A stretch of 64,000 nt of DNA. Source: Isoetes taiwanensis. Taxonomy: Eukaryota; Streptophyta; Lycopodiopsida; Isoetales; Isoetaceae. The number at the start of each line of letters is the position of its first letter. Positions within the stretch are counted from its first letter, which is position 1. The stretch lies in assembly GCA_021234155.1 (NCBI GenBank), contig JAJEKV010000143.1, positions 634,636-698,635 of the forward strand, in the 5' to 3' direction. Below are positions 11,816-23,227 of this stretch, one piece after another. Position numbers and translations under genes: made by a program. The notes beneath the pieces are model-generated. The model saw only the letters and a list, made by a program, of their open reading frames with translations. It searched no databases and was not told the DNA's origin.

Positions 11816-11887
11816 CAGGGCCTGTGGTTACCTCGCTTAAAGAGAGCTTACAGGGCCTGTGGTTACCTTACTTAAAAGAGAGCTTAC
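11816..11887 (+). repeat. Tandem duplication, two ~36-bp units
   Basis: CAGGGCCTGTGGTTACCT..CTTAAA.GAGAGCTTA occurs twice in succession, the second copy with a two-base expansion. Confidence 0.85.
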
Positions 11888-12035
11888 CAATCCGACAGCA
11901 TCTAAGCTTTTTGCAAGGATTTGAAGCTTTTGCTCTTGTAGCGTTGTTGTTTTGGCACCCAATCTAGTAGTCCGATTCTTTACCAGGTTTTGCCAGCTTG
12001 ATTCAACCTGCTCGGACCAGTGGTTAAGGGAGGCC

Positions 12036-12126
12036 AACCCTCCCCTCTCGGGGATCATGGCAAAATAACCCTCTCGGCCTGCCGGCCTCGAGGGTTATTT
12101 GCCATAATCCCCTCAAGGGGAGGGTT
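12036..12126. repeat. Long imperfect inverted repeat (~40-bp arms)
   Basis: The left arm starts AACCCTCCCCTCTCGGGGAT and runs through CATGGCAAAATAACCCTC. The right arm is its near reverse complement ending GGGGAGGGTT, around a CGGCCTGCCGGCC centre. Possibly a small foldback element. Confidence 0.8.
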
Positions 12127-12492
12127 ATCCTCCTCTTCATCTTTTGTTTCTTTCCTCTCTTTTCTTTTCTTTTCTTATATGCGTTCAAAAGCCATTGTAG
12201 AATGTGTGCAATAAGCTAAAAAAGAGAACTGCCTGGAAAGCAGGACGAATTAACAAGTATCTAAATAAATGTAAACAATTGAGCAAAATCAATGTGTAGT
12301 ATTTTAAGCGCGCCATTTGATTTGCCGATGCGGATTGTGGCGTGATTTTCAACCGATGAATTGGAAAATATAAGTTAAAAGTAGGGGAATAAGTTAAAAG
12401 TGGAATTTGCTTGGAAAGCAGAAGATAAAAGGAGAAGAAGCGTGTGGTCCAGTTTATCATTGGTTGTGCGCGTGGGTCCAGCTGTCTACCAA

Positions 12493-12498
12493 TATAAA
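12493..12498 (+). promoter_or_regulatory. Candidate TATA box of the ROCO gene
   Basis: TATAAA lies 67 nt before the ATG at 12565. That leaves room for a start site about 30 nt downstream and a short leader. Placement only; no other evidence. Confidence 0.45.
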
Positions 12499-12564
12499 CC
12501 AAGCTGCTAAGATTCAACCAAGCTTCAGCTTAGTTTATGTTCAATAGCCGTTTCCAACATAAAC

Positions 12565-15500
12565 ATGGGGAAGCCAGAATATCCTTCTTATCATTATCTG
12601 GAAAACTTTAGGGAGACAGTGCATCGCACAAGGCAATCGCATTGGAAGAAAGTGGAACTGAGATTGGAGTCATGGAATGTTAATAGAGAAGAAATGGACT
12701 CTCTGATTCCTCTGTGTAAGCAATACAATCTGAAAATAGATCATTTGGCAATCGCAATTAACGAATCATTTGTCACCTGTTCAAAAACATTGCTAGAGCT
12801 GTGTATTAATGTCTGCCCATCAGAATTCAGTTTAGCAAGTTATGACTGCAGAGGTACCATAAACTTCTGCAGGGGATTGATCAGTGCTCCTACTATTGCA
12901 CTTACTTCCCTGGAAATAAATATGTTGGCCGGCGGATTTAGTTTTCTAACAACAAAAGAAGGAGAAGGAGAAGAAAAGGAAGATTTTGATTGGAGAAGCA
13001 TAACAACAGAAGAAGGAGAAGGAGAAGAAAAAGAAGATTCTGATTGGAAAACCATAACGGATTCAATGTATTTTTCAGGACGAGAAAAATTAGAGGAGGC
13101 ATGTCAAGCTATTGTAGAAAGTTTTAGAAGCCAATCCTCCACGTTGCACCACTTTCGTGCTGGATGGCCGTTGAAAGGGGAGCAGATGGAGCACATTGCA
13201 GAAACTCTAGAAATGCCTCACACTTCATTGCAGTCGTTAACACTAGATAATACATACACATCAACAGAAGGATTGGAGCGGCTCGCAAAAGCCCTGCAAG
13301 GCCCCAGGACCAGACTGCAACAGCTATCATTTTCTTATACTCAGACTGCATTTAAGGGGCTTCGGCATCTTGCAAGAGCACTGCAAAACCCCAATTCAAG
13401 CTTGCAAAAATTGTCCTTGTATCTTTGTCACATTGGGGACGAGGAAGTCAAGTCTCTCGCAGAGGCACTAAGAAAAACTTCAAATTCTACACTGAAGATC
13501 CTTCACCTAGGTGAGAATGAAATTACAGATGAAGGAGCGGTACATATTGCATGTATTTTAGAATCAATGAATGGGTTGGAAGAGTTGAATATTGGGGGCA
13601 ATGAGAGAATGTCAGAAGTAGGAGGAGCAATAATCTTGAAGAATTCATTGCAACGGCCTCACAATATGCTCAAGAAGATGTGGCTCCATAAGGTTGGAGA
13701 CGAGGGAGCTGAATATCTTTCAAGTTCTCTGCGCAGCCCACACTGCCATTTGGTCGACTTGGAGCTAGTCTACACTACAATGAAGGTGCTAACTAGTATT
13801 GCAGATTCTTTGCCAGACTGCAAGCTACAGTCACTTAGTGTACGTCCAGCATATACATGCGACGAACCAATAATGTTTGGAAGGGAAGATATTGAAGGAG
13901 GTAGAAGAAAGCTCCTGCTTGCTCTAGATTCTTGTTACTGGTGTCCTCTAAGAGATATATCCATTAGTATAAAGGGCGACGACGATTCTGGTGGGGAGGA
14001 GGCCTTTGACAGAACACTTGACTCTTTGATAGACCGCAATGGAGCCATAAGAGAGGGGGATCTCTTGGGATTTGAGAGGCAGCAGCCATCTACTGGCAAG
14101 CTCTTTGTATGCGGAAATGCAACGGATGCCAAACGACACATCGTCAAAAGCATATTACACCAAAATCCACTCCAACGGCTCAATCCACTTGCCAAATCCA
14201 CGAAAAGAAAGAGGTATGAATCTCAACTTCACTCCACTTCCTTTGGGCAACCTGCAAAATCTTCTTGTTTCAGAGGTCGAAGAGGGAGACTGTTACTTTC
14301 CTTTCTTCTCAAGTGCACCTCGCCAGAGTGTGTTCTTGGTAGTGTGCAACGTTCCTCAAATGCATGATTGCCAGGATGAGATTGACAAGCAGCTGCGCTA
14401 TTGGCTTAAATCAATCAAATCATCCAGCAGCTACCATGGCCCTAGACCAAAAGTCATCATCTGTTTATGCTTCCCTCCAGTTGATGGTACAAATTTGGGA
14501 GAAATAGCCTGGCATAGAACAGAATTTATCATAAGGAAATTCCAACCTGATATTGATTTTGGGAATGGTACAGAGAGCAACTTGTTTGCACTTGTGGGAG
14601 ATAAAAGATCCAAAGTGGAAAAGAAAATAAGAGAGAGAATCAAAGGCTTGTTTCACGAACTACAGAGTGAATCTTTTCTCACTCCTAGGATTTGCATCGA
14701 CCTTCTGCGCTTTCTGCCCACAGAAATACATGGTAGAATGTTTCCAGCATCCTCTGTTGGTGATATTGTTTCAAGGTACCGTGCAAAAAGTTGTGCTACA
14801 GAAACTAATATCAAAGCTGCACTTCAGCTTCTGCATTACAATGGCTACCTAGTCTATCATCCCATCACCGACATTGTCATCTTGGCCCCAGAATTTTTAG
14901 CCCGTATTCTACATTGTTTGAAAGACTCATCAATGATCCGAGAAGACATTGTTGCAAGGCTACTACAGGAACTCAATGTGCCATCCAAGTTAGTATACCA
15001 TCTTCTTTATTGTCTTCGTCTTGAGGGCATTGTCGCACCTAAAGATCAAGAATGGGATGCGGATTTGACCAGAGTGCCCAAGAATTTTTTTAATCCAATG
15101 CTCGCCACCACAGAAGTAGAATGGCTTAGTGAAGCTACTGATTCATGTGTGTTTTGGGGAAGGAGGTTTGAGTGCCAAGATAAGCAGACAACCCAACTTC
15201 CTCGTCAGTTATTTATGAAGTTGCAATCTAAACATGTTTCTATGGCTATTATGGGAGCAAAGTGGATAAGGTTTGTTCAAAGTGGCATCCAAGTAATTGT
15301 GCAAATTGGAGGGAAAGAGGAGGGTTGGAGAGAAATGCAGTGGATAGACATACTGTTTAAAGTCTGCGAAGAAAGAAGAGATTACAGCCAACAAGATCTT
15401 ACCCTTGCAGGATTCGTTAACCAAATACACGACCTTTGCTATGGAGAGCGCATTTGTCCAAGCGTTAAACTGCATGAGAAGGTTATTGATAATGATGCAG

Positions 15501-16576
15501 TACAGAGTTTGGAACTTTACAATGCCCGTACAGAGCTCTTGGATGTGATCACAGCAGAATTGGAAGAACATGGTCTCAATCATCTGCATCGGTGGAACAA
15601 TGGGAACTCTGTCAAGGTTAAAGATTTGCTTTCTCCCTTGGAAGTTAGGGCGTATCTTTGGCAGTCAGAACGAAAGCTCATGAAAGAATTTGACCTTGAA
15701 AGTTTCAGGCTTATGACAGACATGGCCACAGCAGAGTGCTCAAGTACTTATCGAAGAAGAAGTATCAGACATAGGCTCATGGAAGCATTATCAATGCCAG
15801 TTGTAGGTGTAGGGAAATATGTTCGTCAGTTAGTAGGACTTGACAGGATAGAACAAAAAATAGATGCAGGATTTGGCAAATTTGATGCTGGAATGGAAGA
15901 GCAAAACATGATGTTAAAAGAACTAGTAAGTAAAGTGGACAGACTTGAGAAAGCAGGAGCTGATTTGAATTCCAAATTGACAGAGCAACTACTACAAATG
16001 ATGAGCATGGTTGATCTACCATTTCCAAGATTGCCCTATCTCACCAACGAACATGGTCTTCTGGAGAAGCTGTCTTCATTATTCAGGACAACATGCAGAC
16101 TGCGGTTTATGTGTGAATGGCAAGGAGGTGCACATAATATCACCTTGGGAGATCATGAGGGTTTCAAAATGACATTAGAGAGAGAGTGGCTAATCCGAGC
16201 AGCTCCAATTCTTATGCCTGCATTGAAAATTTTGAGCCTTGCAGCACGGACTGCAGCAACAGGGTTAAGTTCAGGTGCTTGTTCTTTTCCGTTGCCACCA
16301 TCCATGGGGAATTCTATGTTGCAGAAAGCACTGTGGCCAGAAGTGCTCACGGCATTTGCCACTGGTTTAGAAGCTGAATTGCGAACTGACTGGCATGCAA
16401 AACCAGATCCTGCATTGCTTCAGGAATTTTTGAAGCGCATATTACCCCGTGGCTTGAGCTTGAAGGAGTTTGGGCTTGTCCGAGTTCACACACCATCTGG
16501 TATTGCCTATCTCTGTGACCGACATTCAAAGTGCAAAGGCTATAGGCGCACAGAAAATCAGTATCTATCTACTTAA
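12565..16576 (+). CDS. LRR-Roc-COR (ROCO) protein, TORNADO1-like, with degenerate GTPase
   Basis: Two long frames overlap: 12565-14367 and one ending at 16576. A GT-AG intron at 14214-14313 joins them into about 1,303 residues, close to the size of plant TORNADO1. Start chosen: the first ATG, in context AACATGG. Residues ~190-430 hold ribonuclease-inhibitor-type LRRs (for example LKILHLGENEITDEGAVHIA). Residues ~510-525 are a P-loop-like KLFVCGNATDAKRHIV in which GK[ST] has become AKR. Next comes SVFLVVCN, then COR-like sequence (RICIDLLRFLP, GDIVSRYR, VILAPEFLARILHCL). A coiled coil (DRIEQKID..GMEEQNMMLKELVSKVDRLEKAG) and a C-terminal domain ending FGLVRVHTPSGIAYLCDRH follow. TORNADO1 acts in plant patterning. 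The Roc G motifs are eroded, so this is probably a pseudo-GTPase scaffold. Alternatively the frame change is a disabling 1-nt indel. Confidence 0.8.
12952..13056 (+). repeat. In-frame tandem repeat in the ROCO gene
   Basis: Two in-frame copies encode an acidic unit, TTKEGEGEEKEDFDWRSI and TTEEGEGEEKEDSDWKTI. It is an expansion between the N-terminal region and the LRRs, probably a flexible acidic linker. Confidence 0.88.
14214..14313 (+). other. Predicted 100-nt intron of the ROCO gene
   Basis: The donor is AAAGAG|GTATGA. The acceptor has a strong pyrimidine tract, TTTCCTTTCTTCTCAAG|TGCACC. The length is 1 mod 3, exactly what is needed to pass from the first long frame to the second. An alternative acceptor TTGTTTCAG at 14273 gives a 60-nt intron that leaves the frame mismatch. 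Against the 100-nt intron: in the second frame its sequence reads RGMNLNF..PLGNLQNLLV, which resembles the Roc switch region. Confidence 0.55.
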
Positions 16577-17990
16577 TCCTAGAGGTAACATGTTAGATCT
16601 CTATAGATTTTCTAGAATTACACTAATTCGATCGTTGTTATCATTACAGGTTCATCTATCTATAATCTATAGTATCCATGCATTTTTATTTTTGGTGCCT
16701 CCAGGACAGGTCTATGATTCGATACCTCTAAATGAATTTGTTGATATGGAAAATATACGAATATTTGATAAAAATATATTTGTTGATTTTGTTGCTTATG
16801 ACTTGATAAATGAATTTGTCGATATGGACAATATATGCCAAGATAAACAAGCCACCAAAGCACAACATGTCGTGCATAGATTAATGTTGAGTGACATGTT
16901 TTTATGGCTTGATCAATTGGAAATAACTTCCATTTGTCTCATTGATTGTGAAAATATTGTTTGTCAATAATGAAAGAATGGCATGGTATGAAATTTTCTC
17001 CAATGTTCCTATAAAATTGTCTGGTAATTGGAATCCTACATGCTTAAAAATGGCAAGTAATACTTCATTCTAGCTAGATATGCTATCCTATGATAATTGA
17101 ACACTGGTGTTTCTCAGGCTTATTGAGCACCTGGACCTCCTAGGAAAGATGGATTATCGAACTTCGGAATGCATTGGACTTCCTCTCATCTCCTTTGCAA
17201 ATTTCATCAAATGCTTTTTGTTTTTCCCACATAAATCCCAAGCTTTAGAAGTTGCTTATAGGAATAAGTGCATACACCTATTTCAGCGTATAATAGAAAT
17301 TGGAGTTGCTTGTACTTGTAGATTAACTATATTAGGAATATTATGAAAATAACCAGCTTAGGCATATTGATTTTTTTGGAAAAATAGAAAAATATACATA
17401 TTTGTTGGCCTAGAGATTCGAATGCCTCTTTGATTTGAAGATTGTTATAATGTTTGACTATAACAGTTATTGATTTCACAAAGAATTGGACAATAAAGAC
17501 CTACATACGATACTACAACCAATGTTCTTCATCTTTATTACCTGTAGATTAAAGATAGTCTCTACATAGTTGGTCCTAGCATCATGTACATATATCCATA
17601 TAAAACAACCTAATATCGATGTATGTACAACTGCCATAAGAAAATCACAATGAACAAGTATAGGAATCAATGGTTCTTCTCATACTAAATTAGATTAATG
17701 TTGCGGCACACTGTGTCGTTTGGATAACACTACCTATATCATGACAGTCTAAACCCATCTCACACTACCTATATCATGACAGTCTAAACCCATCTCACCT
17801 ATATCCAGTATTTGGTGCATTATGCTTCACCATGATAGGAAGAGCCTACATCAGAGGATAAAACATCAACATCACTATGACCCTTTCGATACTACGAGTC
17901 AATTATCCATGTAGAGACTTTTTTTTTCAAATCTCAAAAAAATAAAGGATTGATAGGCCATGTTGTTAAAATTTGTAACCGTACTGAAGA
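16577..17990. other. Non-coding stretch downstream of the ROCO gene
   Basis: AT-rich, presumably 3' UTR followed by intergenic DNA. ORFs here have no domain-like content. A 35-bp unit is duplicated at 17728-17797. Confidence 0.5.
17728..17797 (+). repeat. Perfect 35-bp tandem duplication
   Basis: CACTACCTATATCATGACAG...CCCATCTCA occurs twice head to tail with no difference. Confidence 0.92.
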
Positions 17991-17995
17991 TAAAA

Positions 17996-18400
17996 GATAA
18001 GATAAGATAAGATGAATTTTTACGTCCACGGGAACCCAACGGGTTATGGGACGGCACATGCAAGGGCAACAGCCCATCTAAAACCTGGGGACTAGGCCCC
18101 ATCACCAAACACAATAACTAAATATTAAAAGGCTAGTGGTAAATTTATGCTTCTAAAATTATCTAGACATAGTCAGTCCAAGGATTGGAAGGCCATTGAT
18201 CTAAAATAATTGCTGCGCCTCCCCTGTACACTGCCCATTTCTTTTGCAGGCGGGCTGCCCGCACCTTGCAGAGCTCCTCCTTACGGTTACACAATTGAAG
18301 ATCTAAAAGCAAATGAGCTTCTCCCCTTTGTTCACATGAGATTTTTGTTCTTGTTGAGCTCATCTCAGACCATCTGTGTTATCTTTTCACAAATGTCCTG
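17996..18400 (-). mobile_element. LINE family B 3' stub with (TTATC)n tail
   Basis: On the minus strand the sequence ends CCCGTGGACGTAAAAATTC followed by (TTATC)n at 17996-18013. This matches the terminus of the copies at 9.3, 34.1 and 59.1 kb but with a different pentamer. Upstream, a minus-strand block encodes KVRAARLQKKW, which may be element sequence. The 5' limit is not certain. Confidence 0.6.
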
Positions 18401-18439
18401 CCCAAACCAAACCCCTACTCTGACTATGTCTTTTGCCTA

Positions 18440-19200
18440 AATCGGACCACGTAGTGGACCTTAAGACTAGAAGTAAGGGTCAGGCACCATCCCCACCTAA
18501 AGATTTTGAAGTGATACAAATATCATTGGCATGCCATGTAGTACTTACTTTCAAATGTAGGCTATAAATTGTGATTGGTTTTGCCAAAAATTTACGCGGC
18601 ATTTTATATTTTCAAGATTGGCCCTGATCTAATTGCCTAAGAAACTAGAAGCTTGTGATTTTCATGCTCTTTTTTGTTGGTATAAAATCTTCAAAAAACA
18701 TGGAGTACATCTTACACCCTGTTAAACATGCTAACTTCTCCCATATAACTTTGAAGGAGCCGTTGTAGATCCTTGCTAGGTATGTTCCTATTCTTACTTG
18801 CCCAACAATGTAACTGCTCCAAACTTCGGCTATGTTTTTCCTTCCCGCAAGTCAAACCACTCATATTTTACCTGTGTTTATGAAGGTTTTGCAAGCATAA
18901 CTCCAAAAAGGTTGCATAGCAAGAAATTGGCATTGCTCCATGTTTCTAATTGCCAAGATTCGTCTTCCAAATATCAATCCCAACGCAAGGGGGTTCCACC
19001 CTATGGAACTTACCAAAACCGTGTGCATTAATGCGAGGGGACGATTTTTGACCCTTTTCCGTATGTATACTAGGGGTCAAAGAGGTTTTTGGATTTTATT
19101 CTAGTTATAAAACCACACAAAAAGGGGTCAAATTTGCCTATCAGAGAAATATATACTAGGGGTTTTTTGGCTACCCTATGCACGCAGGTGGCATATCCTA
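18440..19200. other. Non-coding stretch
   Basis: Nothing gene-like. A short phrase TATACTAGGGGT..TTTTTGG is repeated near 19067 and 19151. Confidence 0.5.
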
Positions 19201-19210
19201 TATAAAGGAG

Positions 19211-19414
19211 ATGGATCCCCCAAGTCCCAACGGTGGCATTCCTCGTCAGCTGAATTTTGTGCATCCTTCTGCCTTCCTTAAACCAGATTATGAGGACCCT
19301 TCTATCAATGTTAATATCAAAACTTCTTTTCCTCTTCCACTTAATCAGCATATTCCTGATTATAAAGATCCAGTGCATAACACTCCATGTCCACCACGTC
19401 CCCATCACCCTTGA
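19211..19414 (+). CDS. Small Pro-rich hypothetical ORF
   Basis: 67 residues from the ATG at 19211 (MDPPSPNGGIPRQLNF), preceded at about 19198 by TATATAAAGG, a TATA-like sequence. An upstream in-frame ATG at 19178 would place the TATA inside the coding region, so 19211 is preferred. The protein is rich in Pro, Asp and His, has no membrane segment and matches no family I recognise. It could be a gag fragment or chance. Low confidence that it is a gene. Confidence 0.25.
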   Translation: MDPPSPNGGIPRQLNFVHPSAFLKPDYEDPSINVNIKTSFPLPLNQHIPDYKDPVHNTPCPPRPHHP

Positions 19415-19525
19415 TAAATGTTATCTTGGAAATATGGACAAATATTTGCTAATGCATGACAATTTCTTACACAAATGTTTGCCAGATTTGAATAAATCTT
19501 TGAGCTCACCTTTCAACAGATAACA

Positions 19526-19965
19526 ATAACAAACACATAACTACCATTAACATTAACTATTACAAACTATTGTATCCAACATGTTTAAATTAAAGTCCCC
19601 CTGAAACCCCCTTTAGTCACACGGGGGGTTACTCCGGGCACCGAGAGCTGTCGGATGGGCATATTTCACCTTTATTCCTTGATCTGGACCGTACGTAGCG
19701 ATCCTCGTTTGTGGGGTAGGCATGTACAAATTTTTGTATACTGTATATTAAGGTTTGCAAAATACTATAAGGTTTAAGAGGATGTACTTAATGGTGCTAA
19801 TTTTGTACCTGTATTGTAAGTTTTTAGGGGTTCTCGCTGCCCTATGTAACCCCCCGTGTGAATATGCACCCAAACTAAAGGGGGTTTCAGGGGGACTTTA
19901 ATTTAAACATGTTGGATACAATAGTTTGTAATAGTTAACGTTAATGGTAGTTATGTGTTTGTTAT
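19526..19965. mobile_element. TIR element (MITE-like), ~440 bp
   Basis: Terminal inverted repeats of about 90 bp begin ATAACAAACACATAACTACC. They run on through TGTATCCAACATGTTTAAAT and CCCCCTGAAACCCC with one or two mismatches; the right arm is about 19865-19965. Outside this core the arms extend, less well conserved, through CACGGGGGGTTAC. The roughly 200-bp interior has no ORF. No target duplication could be fixed, so the superfamily is unknown. Confidence 0.82.
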
Positions 19966-20249
19966 AATATTAGGAAAAAAAAAATTAGGCCCTTCGGGCC
20001 TTAACAAAAGCAAATAGAGGTGAACTTTGAGGGTGAACAAGGAAATAAAAATCAAAATATAGGTAAACTTCAAGTATTAATTACTAAAAAGCTTGGAAAT
20101 TTTATAATTGAACCTGAGAAGGTGTTGTATTTTTATTTGGCTTTAGAATGCCATAAAAACACGCGGTGATAAGTTTTAATGTTCCGTTAGTAGCTCAAAT
20201 ATAATGCATATGTTGTGACCACTTTCATAAAATAAATACATTCATAAAA

Positions 20250-21235
20250 TATATGCACGATTCCAATGCAAAGATGCCAAAACCACAATCCCAAATAGTA
20301 TCCAGTTATCTAGTTATGACAATCATAAATAGTTTGCTTTGCATAATAAAGCAGGAAAAAAATAGTAGATTTGCTTTATCCCATGAATTCAGCAAACCAA
20401 AGTGGCTACATCAACTCCTGCAAACAATCTTCATTTGAATTGAAGCTACAGACGGCAACATAAATGGAAATGTCAGATATATTAAAGTTCAGATATGCTT
20501 TGAGTAGACTACAGAAATAGATGGCAAGAGGTAACAACAATAGTGTTGCTGCACCCTTCAAATCCCAAATAGTATCCAGTTATGACAATCCCAAATAGTT
20601 TGGTTTGCATAATAAAGCAGGAAAAACATAGTAGATTTGCTTTATCCCAAATAGTTTCAGGAAAAACATAGTAGATTTGCTTTATTCCAAATACTTTGCT
20701 TTTTGCATCTGCACAACTCTTAACATTTGCTATTTGATGAGCTAGAAAGGCATGTTTACAGAAGGATGTGAACTAGATGGCGGTTGTGGAGCTAGAAAGG
20801 CATGTTTACAGAAGGATGTGAACTAGATGACGGTTGTGCTTTCGGCTCACCTTAAATTTGAAGGCTACATGAATTCAGCAAACCAAGGTGGCTACATCAA
20901 CTCCTGCAAAACCATGACAACTTTTAGAGGACAAAATTCAAGAATTAGCAGTGTCCTTTGGATTTTTATGGCGTAGCTGATGAAGATATAGATATGTAGA
21001 ATCTGCATCTGGCCTGCATAAGCTGCATAACGATCCTCATCTGGCCTGCATAAGCTGCATAACAATCTTCATCTGGTGCATAGGCTGCATAACAATCTTC
21101 CTTTGAATTGAAGCTACAGACGGCAAGAGAAATGGAAATGTCAGATATATTAAAGTTCAGATATGCTTTGAATAGATTACAGAAATGGATGGCAAGAGGT
21201 AACAACAATAGTGTTTGCTGCACCCTTCAAAGTTT
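20250..21235. repeat. Complex local repeat cluster
   Basis: Blocks of 40-150 bp recur. GAAGCTACAGACGGCAA..AAATGGAAATGTCAG through AACAACAATAGTGTT occurs at about 20440-20560 and 21107-21215. AATTCAGCAAACCAA.GTGGCTACATCAACTCC occurs near 20390 and 20873. GGAAAAA.ATAGTAGATTTGCTTTAT occurs at 20350, 20618 and 20660. There is also a 50-bp tandem pair at 20739-20838 and three ~32-bp units at 21006-21100. No coding frame spans the cluster. Confidence 0.82.
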
Positions 21236-21539
21236 TGATGATTCTGCTTCTGGAAAAATGGATATGCCTTGTCTTCGTTAAGCTTCCTGTTCTGAAGCTA
21301 CAGATATCTATGGATCGATAGAAGGCCATACAAGCAAGGGATCTGCAATGAAGAGAAAAATGGAAATGGAAATTTATTGTTAGCCTTGCCAGCAAAACAT
21401 CAAGTATACTTCTACATAGGCCACATTGAATTCTAACTAAGAGAAAACAGCTAAGAAACAATAGAGTAGATTTACCATCTTTTGGCATGTTTAACTTTGA
21501 TGGATGCATGGTAGAAACAAGCTGCAAATGCTATTTCAC

Positions 21540-22500
21540 AACACACTGGCTGCCTTCGACCTCTAGGTAAAAGCTCAAAAATTACATCTGCAGCTTCTTC
21601 AGAGAGCTCGGTTAATTACATCTGGAATTTGAGGAGACATTTCAAGGTTCTGAATCCTTTCTCACCAAGTACATCATGAGATGATAGCAGAGAAAATATT
21701 AGACCTTGCTGCAAGAGCCTCAACCTCAGGTCTATTGAACGACCTCCTATTTACTAGCTTTGAATAACAGAAGCCTCAGTTTGAATCTAGAAGACGAGCC
21801 TAACATGCTGCATCAGATGGTACGGCTATTAGACTGCCATAGCTTCAAAACAGAAGGCTGCATGTGGCGCCATAACTGAAACACATCTGGATATACCTTG
21901 CCCGACCATGCCTCTGGATTTTCGGATTTTTTTTGTTAAGAAAAAGAAGAATGTGTATTAAAACCCTAAAACTGTCTATTAAAACCCTAAAATTAGATCA
22001 AGATCTCTATGGATCAAAAAAAAATTGAGAGACCATCATCACAAAATTGCATTTTGTTTATCAAAATCAACCAGAAATAGTGCACTCTAGAAATACTATT
22101 TAGTACACCTGCACGAATACAACAAGGAAATCATAGGAAAACCATGTGAAAAAACGTATAAAAATATAAAAATAACCCCCTGTTATTATGCTAGATATTA
22201 ATATTAGAATTGTGCACTAACCTTATAAGTTGTTTGAGAAGTTATACAATGTTTGCTTTAAACATTGTCTAAACCACATGTAACAAATCCCTGCATGGTT
22301 TTCTATTCTTTTTTTTTTTTTGTTGTGCACAACTTTTGATAGTAGGCTATTTACAAATGCAACGCTCTCCCATATTAAACAATCAGGTCCATGGATGATA
22401 TGTGTATTCTACTGATTAAACAATCGGTATGATATCGATCAGGTCTGTATATACGTAGGCATATTAGAAAATTGATGCCATCGAGCTCCTTTATGGTTCT
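21540..22500. other. Non-coding stretch
   Basis: AT-rich with short A and T runs. No gene, RNA or clear repeat recognised. Confidence 0.5.
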
Positions 22501-22510
22501 ATAAAAAACA

Positions 22511-23130
22511 ATGGTGCCTTATACTGCAATAGTTGCTAGTACTCCTAATGCATGCGCAAGTGCAGGATTAGTCAAAGACAAGGAGTTGCATGATCATATA
22601 ACAGGTACTTGTTTGGAAGCAAAATTGGTGGTCATATTTTTCTCGATATGTATAGAAATTGAAAAAGCACATACATGTCAAGGCAATGTGTGCAACTACC
22701 AGAACGGTTTTGAAGACGATTTTTAGGCTCCTCCAAAGCTTGCACATGCAGATTTGCATGCTTCTAGTTGATTTGCCATATTGTATGCTTATAGCCATGC
22801 CAGCCGCTATACCCATTTTGGTACCTAAAAGACTTCTCTAGGCTACAAGAAATGAAGATTGCCTATAAGTGGTTCTTTTATTTCCACAAGCTGGTGCTTC
22901 AGACACATACAGAACTGGCATATTTCCAATAGCTCGCTCAAGTTTATCTGCTTTATATGAAGGTAAACATCGTGTCCTAAATTGGTGTCTCGTATCTGAC
23001 TTCATTGTAGATACATGAATTATGAATATGTATGATCAATGTGGTTTCCTAGATGATGCATTGATGGTCTTAAAGAGGGAAGGAGTTAGAACCACATCTA
23101 TGCTCTAAATGTACTAAAGAAAGAGCTTCA
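22511..23130 (+). pseudogene. PPR protein remnant
   Basis: The translation from 22511 contains NACASAGLVKDKELHDHITGTCLEA, the pattern of a plant PPR repeat (L/S-type motifs of the PLS class that bind organellar RNA). It decays into EIEKAH and a frame break. After several stops, another block near 23025-23080 reads MYDQCGFLDDALMVLKREGV, again PPR-like. Only two or three repeats survive, and no E/DYW domain is visible. It is a fragment of a former organelle RNA-processing gene or of a retrocopied one. Confidence 0.6.
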
Positions 23131-23227
23131 TGAATATATAGGAGTCGAATTTCTTGTAGATTAAGGTTGGCAAATTTCTTTGCCATGAGTGAATGATTGC
23201 AATTTGAAAATCCATATCCCAAATACC

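Larger units (their letters stand above)
9345..12480. other. Non-coding stretch upstream of the ROCO gene
   Basis: No gene is supported. Contents: a short (ATAGA)n run at 9954-9972, a GC-rich hairpin at 10746-10769, dispersed repeat copies near 10845 and 12380, AT-rich AATATTC-type short repeats at 11098-11215, a tandem repeat at 11816-11887 and a long hairpin at 12036-12126. Confidence 0.55.

Noticed and set aside
14072-14213. ATG at 14072 as start of an independent second gene
   Set aside because: The region before 14214 is already covered by the LRR frame up to the P-loop-like block; the second frame continues the same ROCO architecture and lacks its own promoter-like sequence.
16470-16970. 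166-aa plus-strand ORF overlapping the ROCO end
   Set aside because: It begins inside the ROCO coding sequence in another frame and continues in AT-rich sequence with no domain-like pattern.
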